64,000 bases of DNA from Pseudomonas sp. ML2-2023-3 (GCF_037055275.1 NZ_CP146343.1:1708501-1772500); one strand, 5' to 3'. Shown: positions 9,106 to 22,492, counted from the stretch's first letter. Notes: generated by a model not told the origin, from the letters alone. Numbers and translations are program-made.

Positions 9106-10683
9106 ATGGCCCTCGACATTCACGCTCACCGCATCCTGATTCTGGACTTCGGTTCCCAGTACACCCAACTGATCGCCCGCCGCGTGCGCGAAATCGGCGT
9201 TTACTGCGAACTGCACCCGTTCGACATGGATGACGCAGCGATCCGCGAATTCGCACCCAAGGGGATTATCCTCGCCGGTGGCCCGGAATCCGTGCACGAA
9301 GCCGGCAGCCCTCGCGCGCCGCAAGCTGTATTTGACCTGGGCGTACCGGTTTTCGGTATCTGCTACGGCATGCAAACCATGGCTGAACAGCTGGGTGGCA
9401 AGGTCGAAGGTTCCGAGCTGCGTGAGTTTGGTTATGCCCGTGTAGACGTGGTCGGCAAAAGCCGCCTGCTGGACGGCATCGAAGACCATATCGACGCTGA
9501 CGGCCTGTTCGGTCTGGACGTGTGGATGAGCCACGGTGACAAGGTCACCAAAATGCCATCCGACTTCCACGTTCTGGCCAGCACCCCAAGCTGCCCGATT
9601 GCTGGCATGTTCAGCGACGAGCGTGGCTACTACGGCGTGCAGTTCCACCCGGAAGTGACCCACACCAAGCAGGGCGGTCGCATCCTGTCGCGCTTTATCC
9701 TCGACATCTGCGGCTGCGAAGCCCTGTGGACGCCGTCGAAAATCGCGGAAGACGCCATTGCCAACATCCGTGCCCAGGTTGGCACCGACAACGTCTTGCT
9801 GGGCCTGTCCGGCGGCGTTGACTCCTCGGTGGTTGCAGCGTTGCTGCACAAGGCGATCGGCGATCAGCTGACGTGCGTATTCGTGGACAACGGCCTGCTG
9901 CGCCTGCACGAAGGTGAGCAAGTGATGGCCATGTTCGCCGAGAACATGGGTGTCAAAGTGATCCGTGCCAACGCGGCGGATCAGTTCCTGAACAACCTGG
10001 CTGGCGAAAGCGATCCAGAGAAGAAGCGCAAGATCATCGGCCGTACCTTCATCGACGTATTCGATGCCGAATCCTGCAAGCTGGACAACATCAAGTACCT
10101 GGCCCAGGGCACCATCTACCCGGACGTGATCGAGTCGGCTGGCGCCAAGAGCGGCAAGGCTCACGTCATCAAGTCGCACCACAACGTGGGCGGCCTGCCG
10201 GACGAGATGAACCTCAAGCTGGTTGAGCCGTTGCGCGAACTGTTCAAGGACGAAGTCCGTCGTCTGGGCCTGGAACTGGGTCTGCCGTACGACATGGTCT
10301 ACCGTCACCCGTTCCCGGGTCCGGGCCTGGGTGTACGTATCCTGGGTGAAGTGAAGAAGGAATACGCCGACATCCTGCGTCGTGCTGACCACATCTTCAT
10401 CGAAGAACTGCGCAAGGCCGACTGGTATCACAAAGTCAGCCAAGCATTCGTGGTGTTCCAGCCGGTCAAGTCGGTTGGCGTTGTAGGCGATGGCCGTCGT
10501 TACGCCTGGGTTGTAGCCCTGCGTGCCGTAGAAACCATCGACTTCATGACCGCACGTTGGGCGCACCTGCCTTACGAGCTGCTTGAAACCGTCAGCGGCC
10601 GGATCATCAACGAAATCGAAGGCATCTCCCGCGTGACCTATGACGTGTCGAGCAAGCCGCCGGCAACGATTGAGTGGGAATGA
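9106..10683 (+). CDS. guaA: GMP synthase (glutamine-hydrolysing)
   Basis: At 525 residues this is the usual GuaA length. It has an N-terminal class I glutamine amidotransferase domain (nucleophile Cys86 in FGICYGMQ, His and Glu in [10 protein letters not shown]), an ATP-pyrophosphatase domain with the P-loop LSGGVDSSV, and a C-terminal dimerisation domain ending in PPATIEWE. It aminates XMP to GMP. The ATG at 9106 gives the conserved N terminus [18 protein letters not shown]; an in-frame start at 9031 would extend into the guaB-guaA spacer. A terminator follows 48 bases after the stop. Confidence 0.98.
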   Translation: MALDIHAHRILILDFGSQYTQLIARRVREIGVYCELHPFDMDDAAIREFAPKGIILAGGPESVHEAGSPRAPQAVFDLGVPVFGICYGMQTMAEQLGGKVEGSELREFGYARVDVVGKSRLLDGIEDHIDADGLFGLDVWMSHGDKVTKMPSDFHVLASTPSCPIAGMFSDERGYYGVQFHPEVTHTKQGGRILSRFILDICGCEALWTPSKIAEDAIANIRAQVGTDNVLLGLSGGVDSSVVAALLHKAIGDQLTCVFVDNGLLRLHEGEQVMAMFAENMGVKVIRANAADQFLNNLAGESDPEKKRKIIGRTFIDVFDAESCKLDNIKYLAQGTIYPDVIESAGAKSGKAHVIKSHHNVGGLPDEMNLKLVEPLRELFKDEVRRLGLELGLPYDMVYRHPFPGPGLGVRILGEVKKEYADILRRADHIFIEELRKADWYHKVSQAFVVFQPVKSVGVVGDGRRYAWVVALRAVETIDFMTARWAHLPYELLETVSGRIINEIEGISRVTYDVSSKPPATIEWE

Positions 10684-10730
10684 ATGGGCGTCCGGCACTG
10701 ATCGGCACCAAGCAGCACTGAACACCCTGA

Positions 10731-10761
10731 AGCCCGCGTAATTGCGGGCTTTTGGCTTTTT
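10731..10761 (+). terminator. Rho-independent terminator of guaBA
   Basis: Stem AGCCCGC / GCGGGCT with a 6-base loop is followed by TTTGGCTTTTT. Confidence 0.82.
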
Positions 10762-10788
10762 GGGTCTGGCAATCCGTTGGCTGGCGGG

Positions 10789-11100
10789 TTACCGACGGCC
10801 TTCGCACACCGGCGATTCTCCAATACGACCGAGCTTGCACATGTCCACGTTATCTTTGCGTTTGTAGCCTGCGTCTTTCATGCAATAGAAGTTCAGTAAC
10901 CTCACATCGATTGGCGACCTGTCTCCTGCGCCATCAACATTGGTATATCCGCACGCACGCATCGCAGCAATGATCCCGGTCTGCGATACGCCCTCCTTGT
11001 ACCATTTTGTGTAATCCGGAGCCGGCGGTTGAAAGCCCCTTCCCGTGCAGCCAACCAGTAACACAGCGCAAAAACCCAGCAGCAGGCTCCTCGTGAGCAT
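10789..11100 (-). CDS. Small lipoprotein of unknown function
   Basis: A 103-residue protein starting MLTRSLLLGFCAVLLVGC has a clear lipobox (LVGC, lipidated Cys about residue 18). The mature part is short and hydrophilic with four further cysteines (ACGYTN, FYCMKD, DMCKLG, PVCEG), suggesting disulfides in the periplasm. AAGGA lies upstream of the ATG at 11100; the longer in-frame extension to 11211 lacks a signal sequence. Function not recognised. It is divergent from the lipoprotein protease at 11403. Confidence 0.75.
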   Translation of the reverse strand: MLTRSLLLGFCAVLLVGCTGRGFQPPAPDYTKWYKEGVSQTGIIAAMRACGYTNVDGAGDRSPIDVRLLNFYCMKDAGYKRKDNVDMCKLGRIGESPVCEGRR

Positions 11101-11402
11101 GGCGTTATTCCTTATGGTTTGACCTGCATAAAGTGAGTGGCGCCGTCGGGTGAATCTCTCCAGAAAGGCTGCGCGTAGGCCTCCTCGATTTCGGCACATT
11201 TTCGGCGCCAATTATTTGAACTCCCTGGTTGCTCAAAAAGCAATTGGGCTTAGTTCGATTGATTCATACGCGTTATTAAATTGTCAGCCATAAGTAATAC
11301 AGCGACCCACTAAAACAAGCAGTTAGGAGCGCTATTCTCTGTGCTGTCAAAATACTGACAATAACAGCCAGTTGCATTCTTCCTATAAGTCGGTGATTTA
11401 TC
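11101..11402. other. Divergent intergenic region between two lipoprotein genes
   Basis: The left part is GC-rich, and the right half (11220-11400) is AT-rich and should contain the promoter of the protease gene. No conserved operator or RNA was recognised. Confidence 0.35.
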
Positions 11403-12059
11403 ATGATCAAGATCATGGCCTTCTTGTTAATAGGAGTTGTCACTGCAGGATGCAACGGATTCGTGAAGCCCGACTTGTCGGGGCCCGTTAATGACGCGTA
11501 CTTTACGGTCTTTTCAGGCTTTCCCGTGCCGTTTATGTACATGGCCTCGGCCGTGCAATGGAACGAGGAGTACGCCGTCACGACCGCGCACACTCCGTTT
11601 ATCCCCAATGTTGCATACCGTTGTAGCACGCATTGCGATCTGGTCTTCATCAAGCACAAGGCAAGCGGCCACTTTCCATCCTGGCGGGCCCCGCGTGTGG
11701 GTGAAAGTATTACCGCAGTGGGGGTGAGCCCTTATCTGGTGACCACCACGGGCAAAGGCAAGGTGTATCAAACCCCCTTTCGCAATATCGAAGAGCATAG
11801 CGGTGATCTTTATGGCATCCACGACGCACCGCTGGTCAAGGGAATGTCGGGCGGGCCGGTCATCGCCAGTGACGGCAGCATCGTGGGTATCAATGAAGGG
11901 TTCTACTCGACCACATTGAACGATGTGATCACTCAGTCCGGCTTGAAAGGCGCGCAGAGGGTGAGCATCTTTATCCCGTATTCGATTATTCAGCGCGAGT
12001 GGCTGATGTTGCAGGCCCAGCTGGATGGCCCGCGTGGTTCGAAGTATGCGGTGAAGTAA
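11403..12059 (+). CDS. Trypsin-like serine protease lipoprotein
   Basis: The 218-residue protein begins with a signal peptide and lipobox (VTAGC, Cys about residue 17). The chymotrypsin-fold triad can be read: His63 in VTTAHTP, Asp79 in CDLVFIKH, Ser149 in KGMSGGPV, followed by DGSIVGINEG, the typical last strand. GESITAVGV matches the strand after the Asp in HtrA-type proteases. There is no PDZ domain. It is probably an outer-membrane-anchored periplasmic protease of unknown target. The His-Asp spacing (16 residues) is short, so the assignment of the Asp is less certain than His and Ser. Confidence 0.8.
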   Translation: MIKIMAFLLIGVVTAGCNGFVKPDLSGPVNDAYFTVFSGFPVPFMYMASAVQWNEEYAVTTAHTPFIPNVAYRCSTHCDLVFIKHKASGHFPSWRAPRVGESITAVGVSPYLVTTTGKGKVYQTPFRNIEEHSGDLYGIHDAPLVKGMSGGPVIASDGSIVGINEGFYSTTLNDVITQSGLKGAQRVSIFIPYSIIQREWLMLQAQLDGPRGSKYAVK

Positions 12060-12074
12060 ACCCGGAGCACTTCG

Positions 12075-12097
12075 CCCTCTCTCTCAAAGGGAGAGGG
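12075..12097. terminator. Hairpin between convergent protease and treR genes
   Basis: CCCTCTC / GAGAGGG stem with a short loop sits between converging genes. It lacks a U-tract, so it may be a repeat rather than a true terminator. Confidence 0.4.
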
Positions 12098-12113
12098 TGA
12101 GGCCGGATTGGCT

Positions 12114-12821
12114 CTAGCGCCGTGCCACATCCGAAAAGTAGAACTTGTCCAGTGTATGCCGCGACTCGGTGTACTCGAACTGGCGCCCATCCTGCAGAAA
12201 CGTCTGGTTGCTCACCACGATGACATGGCTCTGACCGTCCAGGTCCAGATGCTGCTGATCGTCCTTGCTGCGCGGCACCGCTTCGATGGTGCGCTGGGCA
12301 TAGCTGATCTGCAGGTTCAGGGTTTGCTCGATGTAGGCATAAATCGAGTGCTGGGCAATGTCTGGATTGAGTCCCGGAATCAGGTCGCTCACGAAATGGT
12401 TGATGTCCAGGATCACCCGTTTGCCATCTATGCGGCGTACCCGTTTGATTCGGGTGATGAGGCTGCCTGCTTCCACATCAAGCTTTTCGCACAACCCACT
12501 CTCCAGTAGCGCAAATTGCGTGAATTCAACGACGTCCGTGCTGACGTTGTCGCCCAGGCGCGGGTAAGTTTCCTGGAAGCTGACAATGCCACCCAACTGA
12601 AACTCGATCGGGCTGGATGACAGCACAAAAGTGCCTTTGCCGTGGATCTTTTGCGCAAAACCGCGTTCCTGAAGTTGCTCGATGGCCTTGCGCACCGTGC
12701 CACGGCTGGCGTCATAACGGGTCATCAACTCGGCTTCGGATGGCAGGCGTGCGCCGCGGGCCAGGCGTTCAGTGGTAATGCTGGCAAGCAGATCGGTGTA
12801 GATCTGATTGTATTTAGTCAT
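12114..12821 (-). CDS. treR: Trehalose operon repressor, GntR/HutC family
   Basis: This 235-residue protein has an N-terminal winged helix-turn-helix (LPSEAELMTRYDASRGTVRKA, then QKIHGKGTFV) and a C-terminal UTRA effector domain (about residues 85-230). It is divergent from the trehalose PTS genes, and a 12-bp inverted repeat in the shared promoter region is the likely operator. By family precedent it should release DNA on binding trehalose-6-phosphate. Confidence 0.9.
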   Translation of the reverse strand: MTKYNQIYTDLLASITTERLARGARLPSEAELMTRYDASRGTVRKAIEQLQERGFAQKIHGKGTFVLSSSPIEFQLGGIVSFQETYPRLGDNVSTDVVEFTQFALLESGLCEKLDVEAGSLITRIKRVRRIDGKRVILDINHFVSDLIPGLNPDIAQHSIYAYIEQTLNLQISYAQRTIEAVPRSKDDQQHLDLDGQSHVIVVSNQTFLQDGRQFEYTESRHTLDKFYFSDVARR

Positions 12822-12921
12822 GGCGAGGGCTCTATGCCGTTGGGGCTCTGGGCCCGAACCTTAAGGGCAGGGGGTAGGCAGCGCAAGTGCAGACCCCGGG
12901 GGAGCAAGTAAAAAAATGCAA

Positions 12922-12963
12922 ACTCGTCTGTACCAGTTGTTGCTTTAACTCGTACAGACGAGT
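12922..12963. promoter_or_regulatory. Likely TreR operator pair
   Basis: ACTCGTCTGTAC (12922-12933) and its exact inverse GTACAGACGAGT (12952-12963) are separated by 18 bases, about 65 bases before treB. The right half is itself part of a small palindrome, CTCGT-ACAG-ACGAG (12950-12963). The position between divergent treR and treB suits control of both. Confidence 0.75.
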
Positions 12964-13028
12964 ATTTTTCGCTTCGGCGTGCTGCCAAAACGACGCTCCA
13001 TAATAAAAATTCAAGCGGAAGACAACGC

Positions 13029-14471
13029 ATGAGCCACGACTATTCCAAGATCGCCAGCGAGTTGCTGCACAGCCTCGGTGGCGCCGATAACGTTGAGCAG
13101 GCCGCACACTGCGTCACGCGTTTGCGTCTGGCGCTCAAGGACCCAAGCCGGGTCGACAGCGCAACCCTTAACCAGGTCGATCTGGTCAAAGGCTCCTTTT
13201 TTACCGGCGGCCTGTATCAAGTGGTGATCGGCCCCGGTGAAGTCGAAAAGGTCTATGCCGCCCTGCGGGAACAGACCGGCCTGGCCGCAGCCACCATCGC
13301 CGATGTCAAACAGACGGGCGCCGACAAGGCTAACGCCATGCAGCGTCTGGTGCGGGTGTTCTCCGATGTGTTCATGCCCATCCTCCCTGCACTGATCATT
13401 GCCGGCCTGTTGATGGGGGTTAACAACCTGCTGGGCGCCAAAGGCATGTTCATTGCCGACAAAACCCTGCTCGATGCCTACCCGTCACTGGACGGTGTAT
13501 GGAGCCTGATCAACCTGATGGCCAACACGTCCTTTGTGTTCTTGCCTGCTTTGGTGGGCTGGTCGGCTGCCAAGCGTTTTGGTGGCAGCGAAATTCTCGG
13601 CATCGTGCTGGGCCTGATGCTGGTCCACCCCGACCTGCTCAATGCCTGGAACTACGGCAAGGCCGTGGCCGGGCTGGACGGTCAAAGCCTGCCGTACTTC
13701 AACATTCTGGGCCTGTTCCAGATCGAGAAGGTGGGCTACCAGGGGCAAATCCTGCCGATCCTGATGGCGGCGTATGTCATGAGCGTGATCGAGAAATGGC
13801 TGCGGGCGCGGGTACCCAATGCCATTCAACTGCTGGTCGTGCCCATCACCACCATCGTCATCACGGGCGTGCTGGCGCTGGCAATCATTGGCCCGGTGAC
13901 TCGTCACCTCGGAATCCTGATCACCGAAGGCGTGGTCATGCTGTTTGACCTGGCGCCGGTGCTCGGCGGGATGATTTTCGGCCTGTTGTACGCACCGCTG
14001 GTGATCACCGGCATGCACCACATGTTCCTTGCCGTTGACCTGCAACTGATTGCTACTCAGGGCGGAACGTTTATCTGGCCGATGATCGTCATGTCCAATC
14101 TGGCCCAGGGCAGCGCCGCGCTGGGCGTGTTCTACATGAGCCGCAATGTGCGTGAACGCAGCATGGCCTCGACCTCCGCGGTATCCGCGTATTTCGGCAT
14201 CACCGAGCCGGCGATGTTCGGGATCAACCTGCGCTACAAATTCCCGTTTTATGCGGCGCTGATCGGTTCGGCCCTGGGCAGCATTTTCCTGTCGCTGAAC
14301 AAGGTCCAGGCCTCGGCCATTGGCGTCGGTGGCTTGCCGGGCTTTATCTCGATCATTCCGCAGTACATCCCGATGTTTGTGATCGGCATGCTGGTGGCCA
14401 TTGTCGTGCCGTTTGTCCTGACTTGCGCCCTGAGCCTGAAAATCATTCGTCCCGGTTATCGCGTCGTTTAA
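13029..14471 (+). CDS. treB: PTS trehalose-specific EIIBC component
   Basis: This 480-residue protein has an EIIB domain at residues 1-80 with phosphorylatable Cys28 (AAHCVTRLRL), then an EIIC domain of about ten membrane segments with the conserved APLVITGMHHMFLAVD and FGITEPAMFGINLR motifs. It imports trehalose as trehalose-6-phosphate. It has no EIIA domain; that is supplied by the fused EIIA-HPr-EI protein encoded downstream. GGAAG precedes the ATG. Confidence 0.93.
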   Translation: MSHDYSKIASELLHSLGGADNVEQAAHCVTRLRLALKDPSRVDSATLNQVDLVKGSFFTGGLYQVVIGPGEVEKVYAALREQTGLAAATIADVKQTGADKANAMQRLVRVFSDVFMPILPALIIAGLLMGVNNLLGAKGMFIADKTLLDAYPSLDGVWSLINLMANTSFVFLPALVGWSAAKRFGGSEILGIVLGLMLVHPDLLNAWNYGKAVAGLDGQSLPYFNILGLFQIEKVGYQGQILPILMAAYVMSVIEKWLRARVPNAIQLLVVPITTIVITGVLALAIIGPVTRHLGILITEGVVMLFDLAPVLGGMIFGLLYAPLVITGMHHMFLAVDLQLIATQGGTFIWPMIVMSNLAQGSAALGVFYMSRNVRERSMASTSAVSAYFGITEPAMFGINLRYKFPFYAALIGSALGSIFLSLNKVQASAIGVGGLPGFISIIPQYIPMFVIGMLVAIVVPFVLTCALSLKIIRPGYRVV

Positions 14472-14482
14472 ACCCCTATCCC

Positions 14483-14549
14483 GTAGTCGCTGCCGAAGGC
14501 TGCGAGCTGTCGAACTTTTACCGGCTCGCAGCTTTCGGCAGCGACTACA
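14483..14549. repeat. REP-like palindrome, GTAGTCGCTGCCGAAGGCTGCGA family
   Basis: Inverted arms GTAGTCGCTGCCGAAGGCTG and CAGCTTTCGGCAGCGACTAC lie in the 102-base treB-treC gap. As an RNA hairpin it could reduce treC expression relative to treB or stabilise the upstream message. Confidence 0.8.
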
Positions 14550-14573
14550 GAGCCCATTGAGCAGGATTCTTTT

Positions 14574-16220
14574 ATGCAAGACTGGCAGCGCTCGGTGATC
14601 TATCAGATCTACCCAAAAAGCTTTTACAGCCACGCGGGCAACCCGACCGGTGACTTGCTGGGCGTGGTCGACAAGCTCGATTACCTGCAATGGCTGGGCG
14701 TTGATTACCTGTGGCTGACCCCGTTCCTGCGCTCGCCCCAGCGTGACAACGGCTATGACATCAGCGACTACTACGCCATCGACCCGAGCTACGGCAGCAT
14801 GGCCGATTGCGAGTTGCTGATCAGCGAGGCCAAGGCCCGGGGCATCAAGCTGATGCTCGATATCGTGGTCAATCACACCTCAATTGAACACGAGTGGTTC
14901 CAGCAGGCGCGCAGCAGCCTCGACAACCCGTACCGCGACTATTACATCTGGCGCGACCAGCCGAACAACTGGGAATCCAAGTTCGGCGGCTCGGCCTGGG
15001 AATACGAGGCGCAAACCGGCCAGTACTTCCTGCATCTGTTTGACCATACCCAGGCCGACCTCAATTGGGACAACCCCAACGTACGGGCGCAAGTGTACAA
15101 ACTGATGTGCTTTTGGCGGGACAAGGGCGTGGGCGGATTTCGCCTGGACGTGATCAACCTGATCTCCAAGCCGGCTCACTTCCCCCAGGACAACAGCGAC
15201 GGGCGCCGTTTCTACACCGACGGCCCGAAGGTGCACGAGTACTTGCAGGAGATGCACCGCGAAGTGTTCGAGGGCCACGATCTGGTCAGTGTCGGCGAGA
15301 TGTCGTCCACCAGCCTTGAACACTGCATCCGTTACTCGCGACCCGAGAGCAAAGAGCTGTCGATGACCTTCAACTTTCATCACCTGAAAGTCGATTACCC
15401 GAACATGCAGAAGTGGGTACGGGCCGATTTCGACTTTTTGCAGCTCAAGGGCATCCTCTCGGACTGGCAAGTCGGCATGCAGGCGGGCGGAGGGTGGAAT
15501 GCCTTGTTCTGGTGTAATCATGACCAGCCGCGTGTGGTCTCGCGCTTTGGCGATGACGGTGAACACCGAGTGGTCTCAGCCAAGATGCTCGCCACCGCGC
15601 TGCATTGTTTGCAAGGCACGCCGTATGTGTATCAGGGCGAGGAGATTGGCATGACCAATCCCGGGTTCGAGGCTATCGAGCAGTACCGGGATGTGGAAAC
15701 CCTGAACATCTATCGACTCAAGCGCGAAGCAGGCGCGTCTCACGATGAATGCATGGCCGCGATCAAGCAAAAGTCACGGGACAACAGCCGCACTCCCATG
15801 CAATGGGATCACCAAGCGAATGCCGGTTTCAGCAGTGCCGAACCGTGGATCGGTATTCCCGCCAATGCGCACGCCATCAACGTTGAAGATCAGCTCAATG
15901 ACCCGTCGTCGGTACTGCATCACTACCGGCACTTGATCGCCTTGCGCCGCGATGAGCCATTGCTGCAACACGGTGAGTATCGCCTGTTGTTGGCTGAGCA
16001 CTCTCAGGTGTGGGCGTATCTGCGTCAGGGTGACGGCGAGTGTTTGCTGGTGATCAACAACTTCTACGGCACACCCTGCGCCATCGAACTGCCGCAAGGC
16101 GTGATTGACGCGGGCATGGACCAACGGCTGCTGGTCAGCAACTACGACGACTGCCCGGTGCGCAGTCGCAGCATCTCGCTGCGACCGTATGAGTCTTTCG
16201 TGCTGCACCTGAACACCTGA
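14574..16220 (+). CDS. treC: Alpha,alpha-phosphotrehalase
   Basis: This 548-residue GH13 enzyme splits trehalose-6-phosphate into glucose and glucose-6-phosphate in the cytoplasm. Family motifs are in order: DIVVNHTS, GFRLDVINLIS with nucleophile Asp192, VGEMSST with acid/base Glu242, and WCNHDQPRVVSRFGDD with the third carboxylate. The N terminus WQRSVIYQIYPKSF is typical of oligo-1,6-glucosidase/TreC enzymes. The trehalose role follows from the PTS permease and TreR next door. Confidence 0.94.
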   Translation: MQDWQRSVIYQIYPKSFYSHAGNPTGDLLGVVDKLDYLQWLGVDYLWLTPFLRSPQRDNGYDISDYYAIDPSYGSMADCELLISEAKARGIKLMLDIVVNHTSIEHEWFQQARSSLDNPYRDYYIWRDQPNNWESKFGGSAWEYEAQTGQYFLHLFDHTQADLNWDNPNVRAQVYKLMCFWRDKGVGGFRLDVINLISKPAHFPQDNSDGRRFYTDGPKVHEYLQEMHREVFEGHDLVSVGEMSSTSLEHCIRYSRPESKELSMTFNFHHLKVDYPNMQKWVRADFDFLQLKGILSDWQVGMQAGGGWNALFWCNHDQPRVVSRFGDDGEHRVVSAKMLATALHCLQGTPYVYQGEEIGMTNPGFEAIEQYRDVETLNIYRLKREAGASHDECMAAIKQKSRDNSRTPMQWDHQANAGFSSAEPWIGIPANAHAINVEDQLNDPSSVLHHYRHLIALRRDEPLLQHGEYRLLLAEHSQVWAYLRQGDGECLLVINNFYGTPCAIELPQGVIDAGMDQRLLVSNYDDCPVRSRSISLRPYESFVLHLNT

Positions 16221-16249
16221 AGCTGGATTCCACAGAAATATGGCTGTAA

Positions 16250-17500
<1,251 letters not shown>

Positions 17501-17559
17501 GCGGGCTGTCGGAGCTCGTGCTCCATCGGCATTTAACCGAATCAACTGCAGGTGAAGTC

Positions 17560-20091
<2,532 letters not shown>

Positions 20092-20093
20092 AC

Positions 20094-20369
20094 ATGTTCG
20101 ATAAAATGCAAAAAGCATTCTGGAAAGCCCTGACCCCTGATCTGGTGGCTGATGAACCAGGCCAGTCGGCATCGATTCTGGACGAAGCCGTATTGGCGGC
20201 GCTCGGCGGTGCCCGTAACGTCAAGTCCGGGCAGCGGGTGGCCTTGACCCGTATCCGCGTGGAGCTGGCGGATGTCACGCGCATGGACCCACAGGCTCTG
20301 CGCGCTGCGGGCGTACCGGGGATCCTGAGCCTGCCGGGCGGTCTGGTGCATTTGGTGGTGGGGTTGTAA
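20094..20369 (+). CDS. Free-standing EIIB(Glc)-like domain lacking the active Cys
   Basis: The 91-residue protein starts 2 bases after the EIIA-HPr-EI stop. It aligns over its whole second half with glucose-family EIIB domains: AALGGARNV, then TRIRVELADVTRMDP, then LRAAGVPGIL and a final glycine. The position normally holding the phosphorylated Cys (DACITRLRV in PtsG, HCVTRLRL in TreB) is Ala50 (RVALTRIRV). The fold is therefore kept but phosphotransfer through this protein should be impossible. A regulatory or structural role is inferred. Translational coupling to the upstream gene is likely. Confidence 0.75.
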   Translation: MFDKMQKAFWKALTPDLVADEPGQSASILDEAVLAALGGARNVKSGQRVALTRIRVELADVTRMDPQALRAAGVPGILSLPGGLVHLVVGL

Positions 20370-20510
20370 ACCCGCTCCCACAGGGTGTGTGTTTGCCTGG
20401 CAACTGTGACCCTTCGCCACCCCGCCCTTACTGTTTCGCAATTGCAGGTGTATCGTATTCGCCTTTTGCGGGCTTCACGTCCGCGCCGGATACGAGAGGT
20501 AGTTGAATCC

Positions 20511-21887
20511 ATGTCCTTTACCCGTCGACAAATACTCGGTGGTTTGGCCGGCCTGGTAGTGGTGGGTGTTGGCGCAGGAGGCGCTTCGCGTTACTGGCTG
20601 GGCAAGGTGGCTGCCGAAAACGCAGGTCACGATTACGAGCTGATTGCCGCTCCACGGGATGTCGAGCTGGTGCCCGGTCATCAGACCCAGGCCTGGGCCT
20701 TCGGCCCTTCGGCACCCGGTACCGAGTTGCGGGTACGCCAGGGCGAATGGCTGCGGGTGCGGTTTATCAACCATCTGCCGGTCGCCACCACCATCCACTG
20801 GCACGGCATCCGCCTGCCGCTGGAAATGGACGGCGTGCCTTACGTCTCCCAATTGCCGGTTCTGCCCGGTGAATATTTCGATTACAAGTTCCGTGTCCCG
20901 GATGCGGGCAGCTACTGGTATCACCCGCACGTCAACAGCAGCGAAGAGTTGGGTCGTGGCCTGGTCGGGCCACTGATCGTTGAAGAGCGCGAGCCCACCG
21001 GTTTCAAGCACGAACGCACCCTGAGCATCAAGAATTGGCATGTGGATGAAGAGGGCGGTTTCCTGCCGTTCAGCATTACCCGCGAAGCCGCGCGTGGCGG
21101 TACCGCCGGGCGACTGTCGACGATCAATGGCAGCCATGTGCCGACCATTGAGTTGCCGGCCGGGCAGATCACTCGCGTGCGCATCCTCAACCTCGACAAC
21201 ACGCTTACCTACCGCCTGAATATTCCCGGCGCCGAAGCCATGATCTATGCGCTGGACGGCAATCCCGTCGAGCCAAGGCCGTTGGGCAAGGATTACTGGC
21301 TGGGCCCCGGCATGCGTATTTGCCTGGGCATCAAGGCCCCGGCTGCGGGCGAGGAGCTGTCGTTGCGTGATGGCCCGGTACGCTTGGGCACCTTGCGTTC
21401 GGTCGCCAGCAATGACACGCCGACGCAGTGGCCGCCGGCATTGCCGGCCAACCCGATTGCCGAGCCCGACGTTGCCAGCGCCGAGAAGATCAACTTCAAC
21501 TTTGAATGGGTCGGTTCGGTGTCCGAGGACCTGGGCCCCGATCAGCCACCCAGCTTGTGGCAGATCAATGGCGTTGCCTGGGACATCAAGGACAAGACCT
21601 GTGCCGACCGTCCCATTGCCAGGCTCAAACTGGGCCAGAGCTACATCTTTGAGCTCAAGAACATGACCCAGTACCAGCACCCGATCCATTTGCACGGCAT
21701 GAGCTTCAAGGTGCTGGCGTCCAACCGCAAAAAGATCATTCCGTACTTCACCGACACTTACCTGTTGGGCAAAAACGAGCGTGCCCGCGTGGCGCTGGTG
21801 GCGGATAATCCCGGGGTGTGGATGTTCCACTGCCATGTGATTGACCACATGGAAACCGGCCTGATGGCCGCTATTGAGGTTTCCTGA
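20511..21887 (+). CDS. Tat-exported multicopper oxidase
   Basis: This 458-residue protein begins with a twin-arginine signal (SFTRRQILGGLAG). Three cupredoxin domains follow with four copper motifs: HWHGIR, YWYHPHVN, HPIHLHGM and FHCHVIDHMETGLM, the last containing the type-1 Cys and axial Met. It is CueO/laccase-like but has no obvious Met-rich insert, so a copper-tolerance role is only one option. The ATG at 20511 sits just after GAGAGG; the 42 upstream in-frame codons are non-signal-like. It overlaps tadA by one base (TGATG). Confidence 0.9.
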   Translation: MSFTRRQILGGLAGLVVVGVGAGGASRYWLGKVAAENAGHDYELIAAPRDVELVPGHQTQAWAFGPSAPGTELRVRQGEWLRVRFINHLPVATTIHWHGIRLPLEMDGVPYVSQLPVLPGEYFDYKFRVPDAGSYWYHPHVNSSEELGRGLVGPLIVEEREPTGFKHERTLSIKNWHVDEEGGFLPFSITREAARGGTAGRLSTINGSHVPTIELPAGQITRVRILNLDNTLTYRLNIPGAEAMIYALDGNPVEPRPLGKDYWLGPGMRICLGIKAPAAGEELSLRDGPVRLGTLRSVASNDTPTQWPPALPANPIAEPDVASAEKINFNFEWVGSVSEDLGPDQPPSLWQINGVAWDIKDKTCADRPIARLKLGQSYIFELKNMTQYQHPIHLHGMSFKVLASNRKKIIPYFTDTYLLGKNERARVALVADNPGVWMFHCHVIDHMETGLMAAIEVS

Positions 21888-22378
21888 TGCGACAAGGGCG
21901 TCAACCCCAGATCATCGACCGCAGTCGCGATCAAGACTTTATGCGCGAAGCGCTGGCCCTGGCCGCCCAGGGAGCAGCGCTGGGTGAAGTGCCGGTGGGT
22001 GCGGTGCTGGTGCAAAACGGTGAAATTATCGGTCGCGGGTTCAATTGCCCGATCAGCGGCAGCGACCCCAGCGCCCATGCCGAGATGGTTGCCATCCGTG
22101 ACGCCGCCACAGCCGTAAACAACTATCGGCTACCGGGCAGCACGCTGTACGTGACACTGGAGCCATGCAGCATGTGTGCGGGGCTGATCGTGCATTCGCG
22201 GGTGGCGCGGGTGGTGTATGGCGCGCTGGAGCCCAAGGCCGGGATAGTGCAAAGTCAGGGGCAGTTCTTTACCCAGGGCTTTCTCAACCACCGGGTAGTG
22301 TTTGAAGGCGGGGTATTGGCGCAAGAGTGCGGGGCGGTCTTGAGCGAGTTCTTCAAGGCCAGAAGAGCGAAATCCTAG
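21887..22378 (+). CDS. tadA: tRNA(adenine-34) deaminase
   Basis: This 163-residue enzyme converts A34 to inosine in tRNA-Arg(ACG). The zinc deaminase motif is complete: HAEM (His ligand and catalytic Glu, about residue 64-66) and PCSMC (two Cys ligands). EVPVGAVLV near the N terminus is typical. The start overlaps the stop of the oxidase gene. Confidence 0.95.
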   Translation: MRQGRQPQIIDRSRDQDFMREALALAAQGAALGEVPVGAVLVQNGEIIGRGFNCPISGSDPSAHAEMVAIRDAATAVNNYRLPGSTLYVTLEPCSMCAGLIVHSRVARVVYGALEPKAGIVQSQGQFFTQGFLNHRVVFEGGVLAQECGAVLSEFFKARRAKS

Positions 22379-22394
22379 GGACATCAACCACCCA

Positions 22395-22487
22395 ACCTGT
22401 GGGAGCGGGCTTGCTCGCGATGCAGACGGCGCGGTCAATCTGGATTCGCGCGGCGATGCTATCGCGAGCAAGCCCGCTCCCACAGGT
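22395..22487. repeat. REP palindrome pair (GTGGGAGCGGGCTTGC family)
   Basis: CCTGTGGGAGCGGGCTTGCT with TCGCGAT after it faces its exact inverse about 45 bases away, between the convergent tadA and cmoB genes. Confidence 0.88.
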
Positions 22488-22492
22488 CGTGG

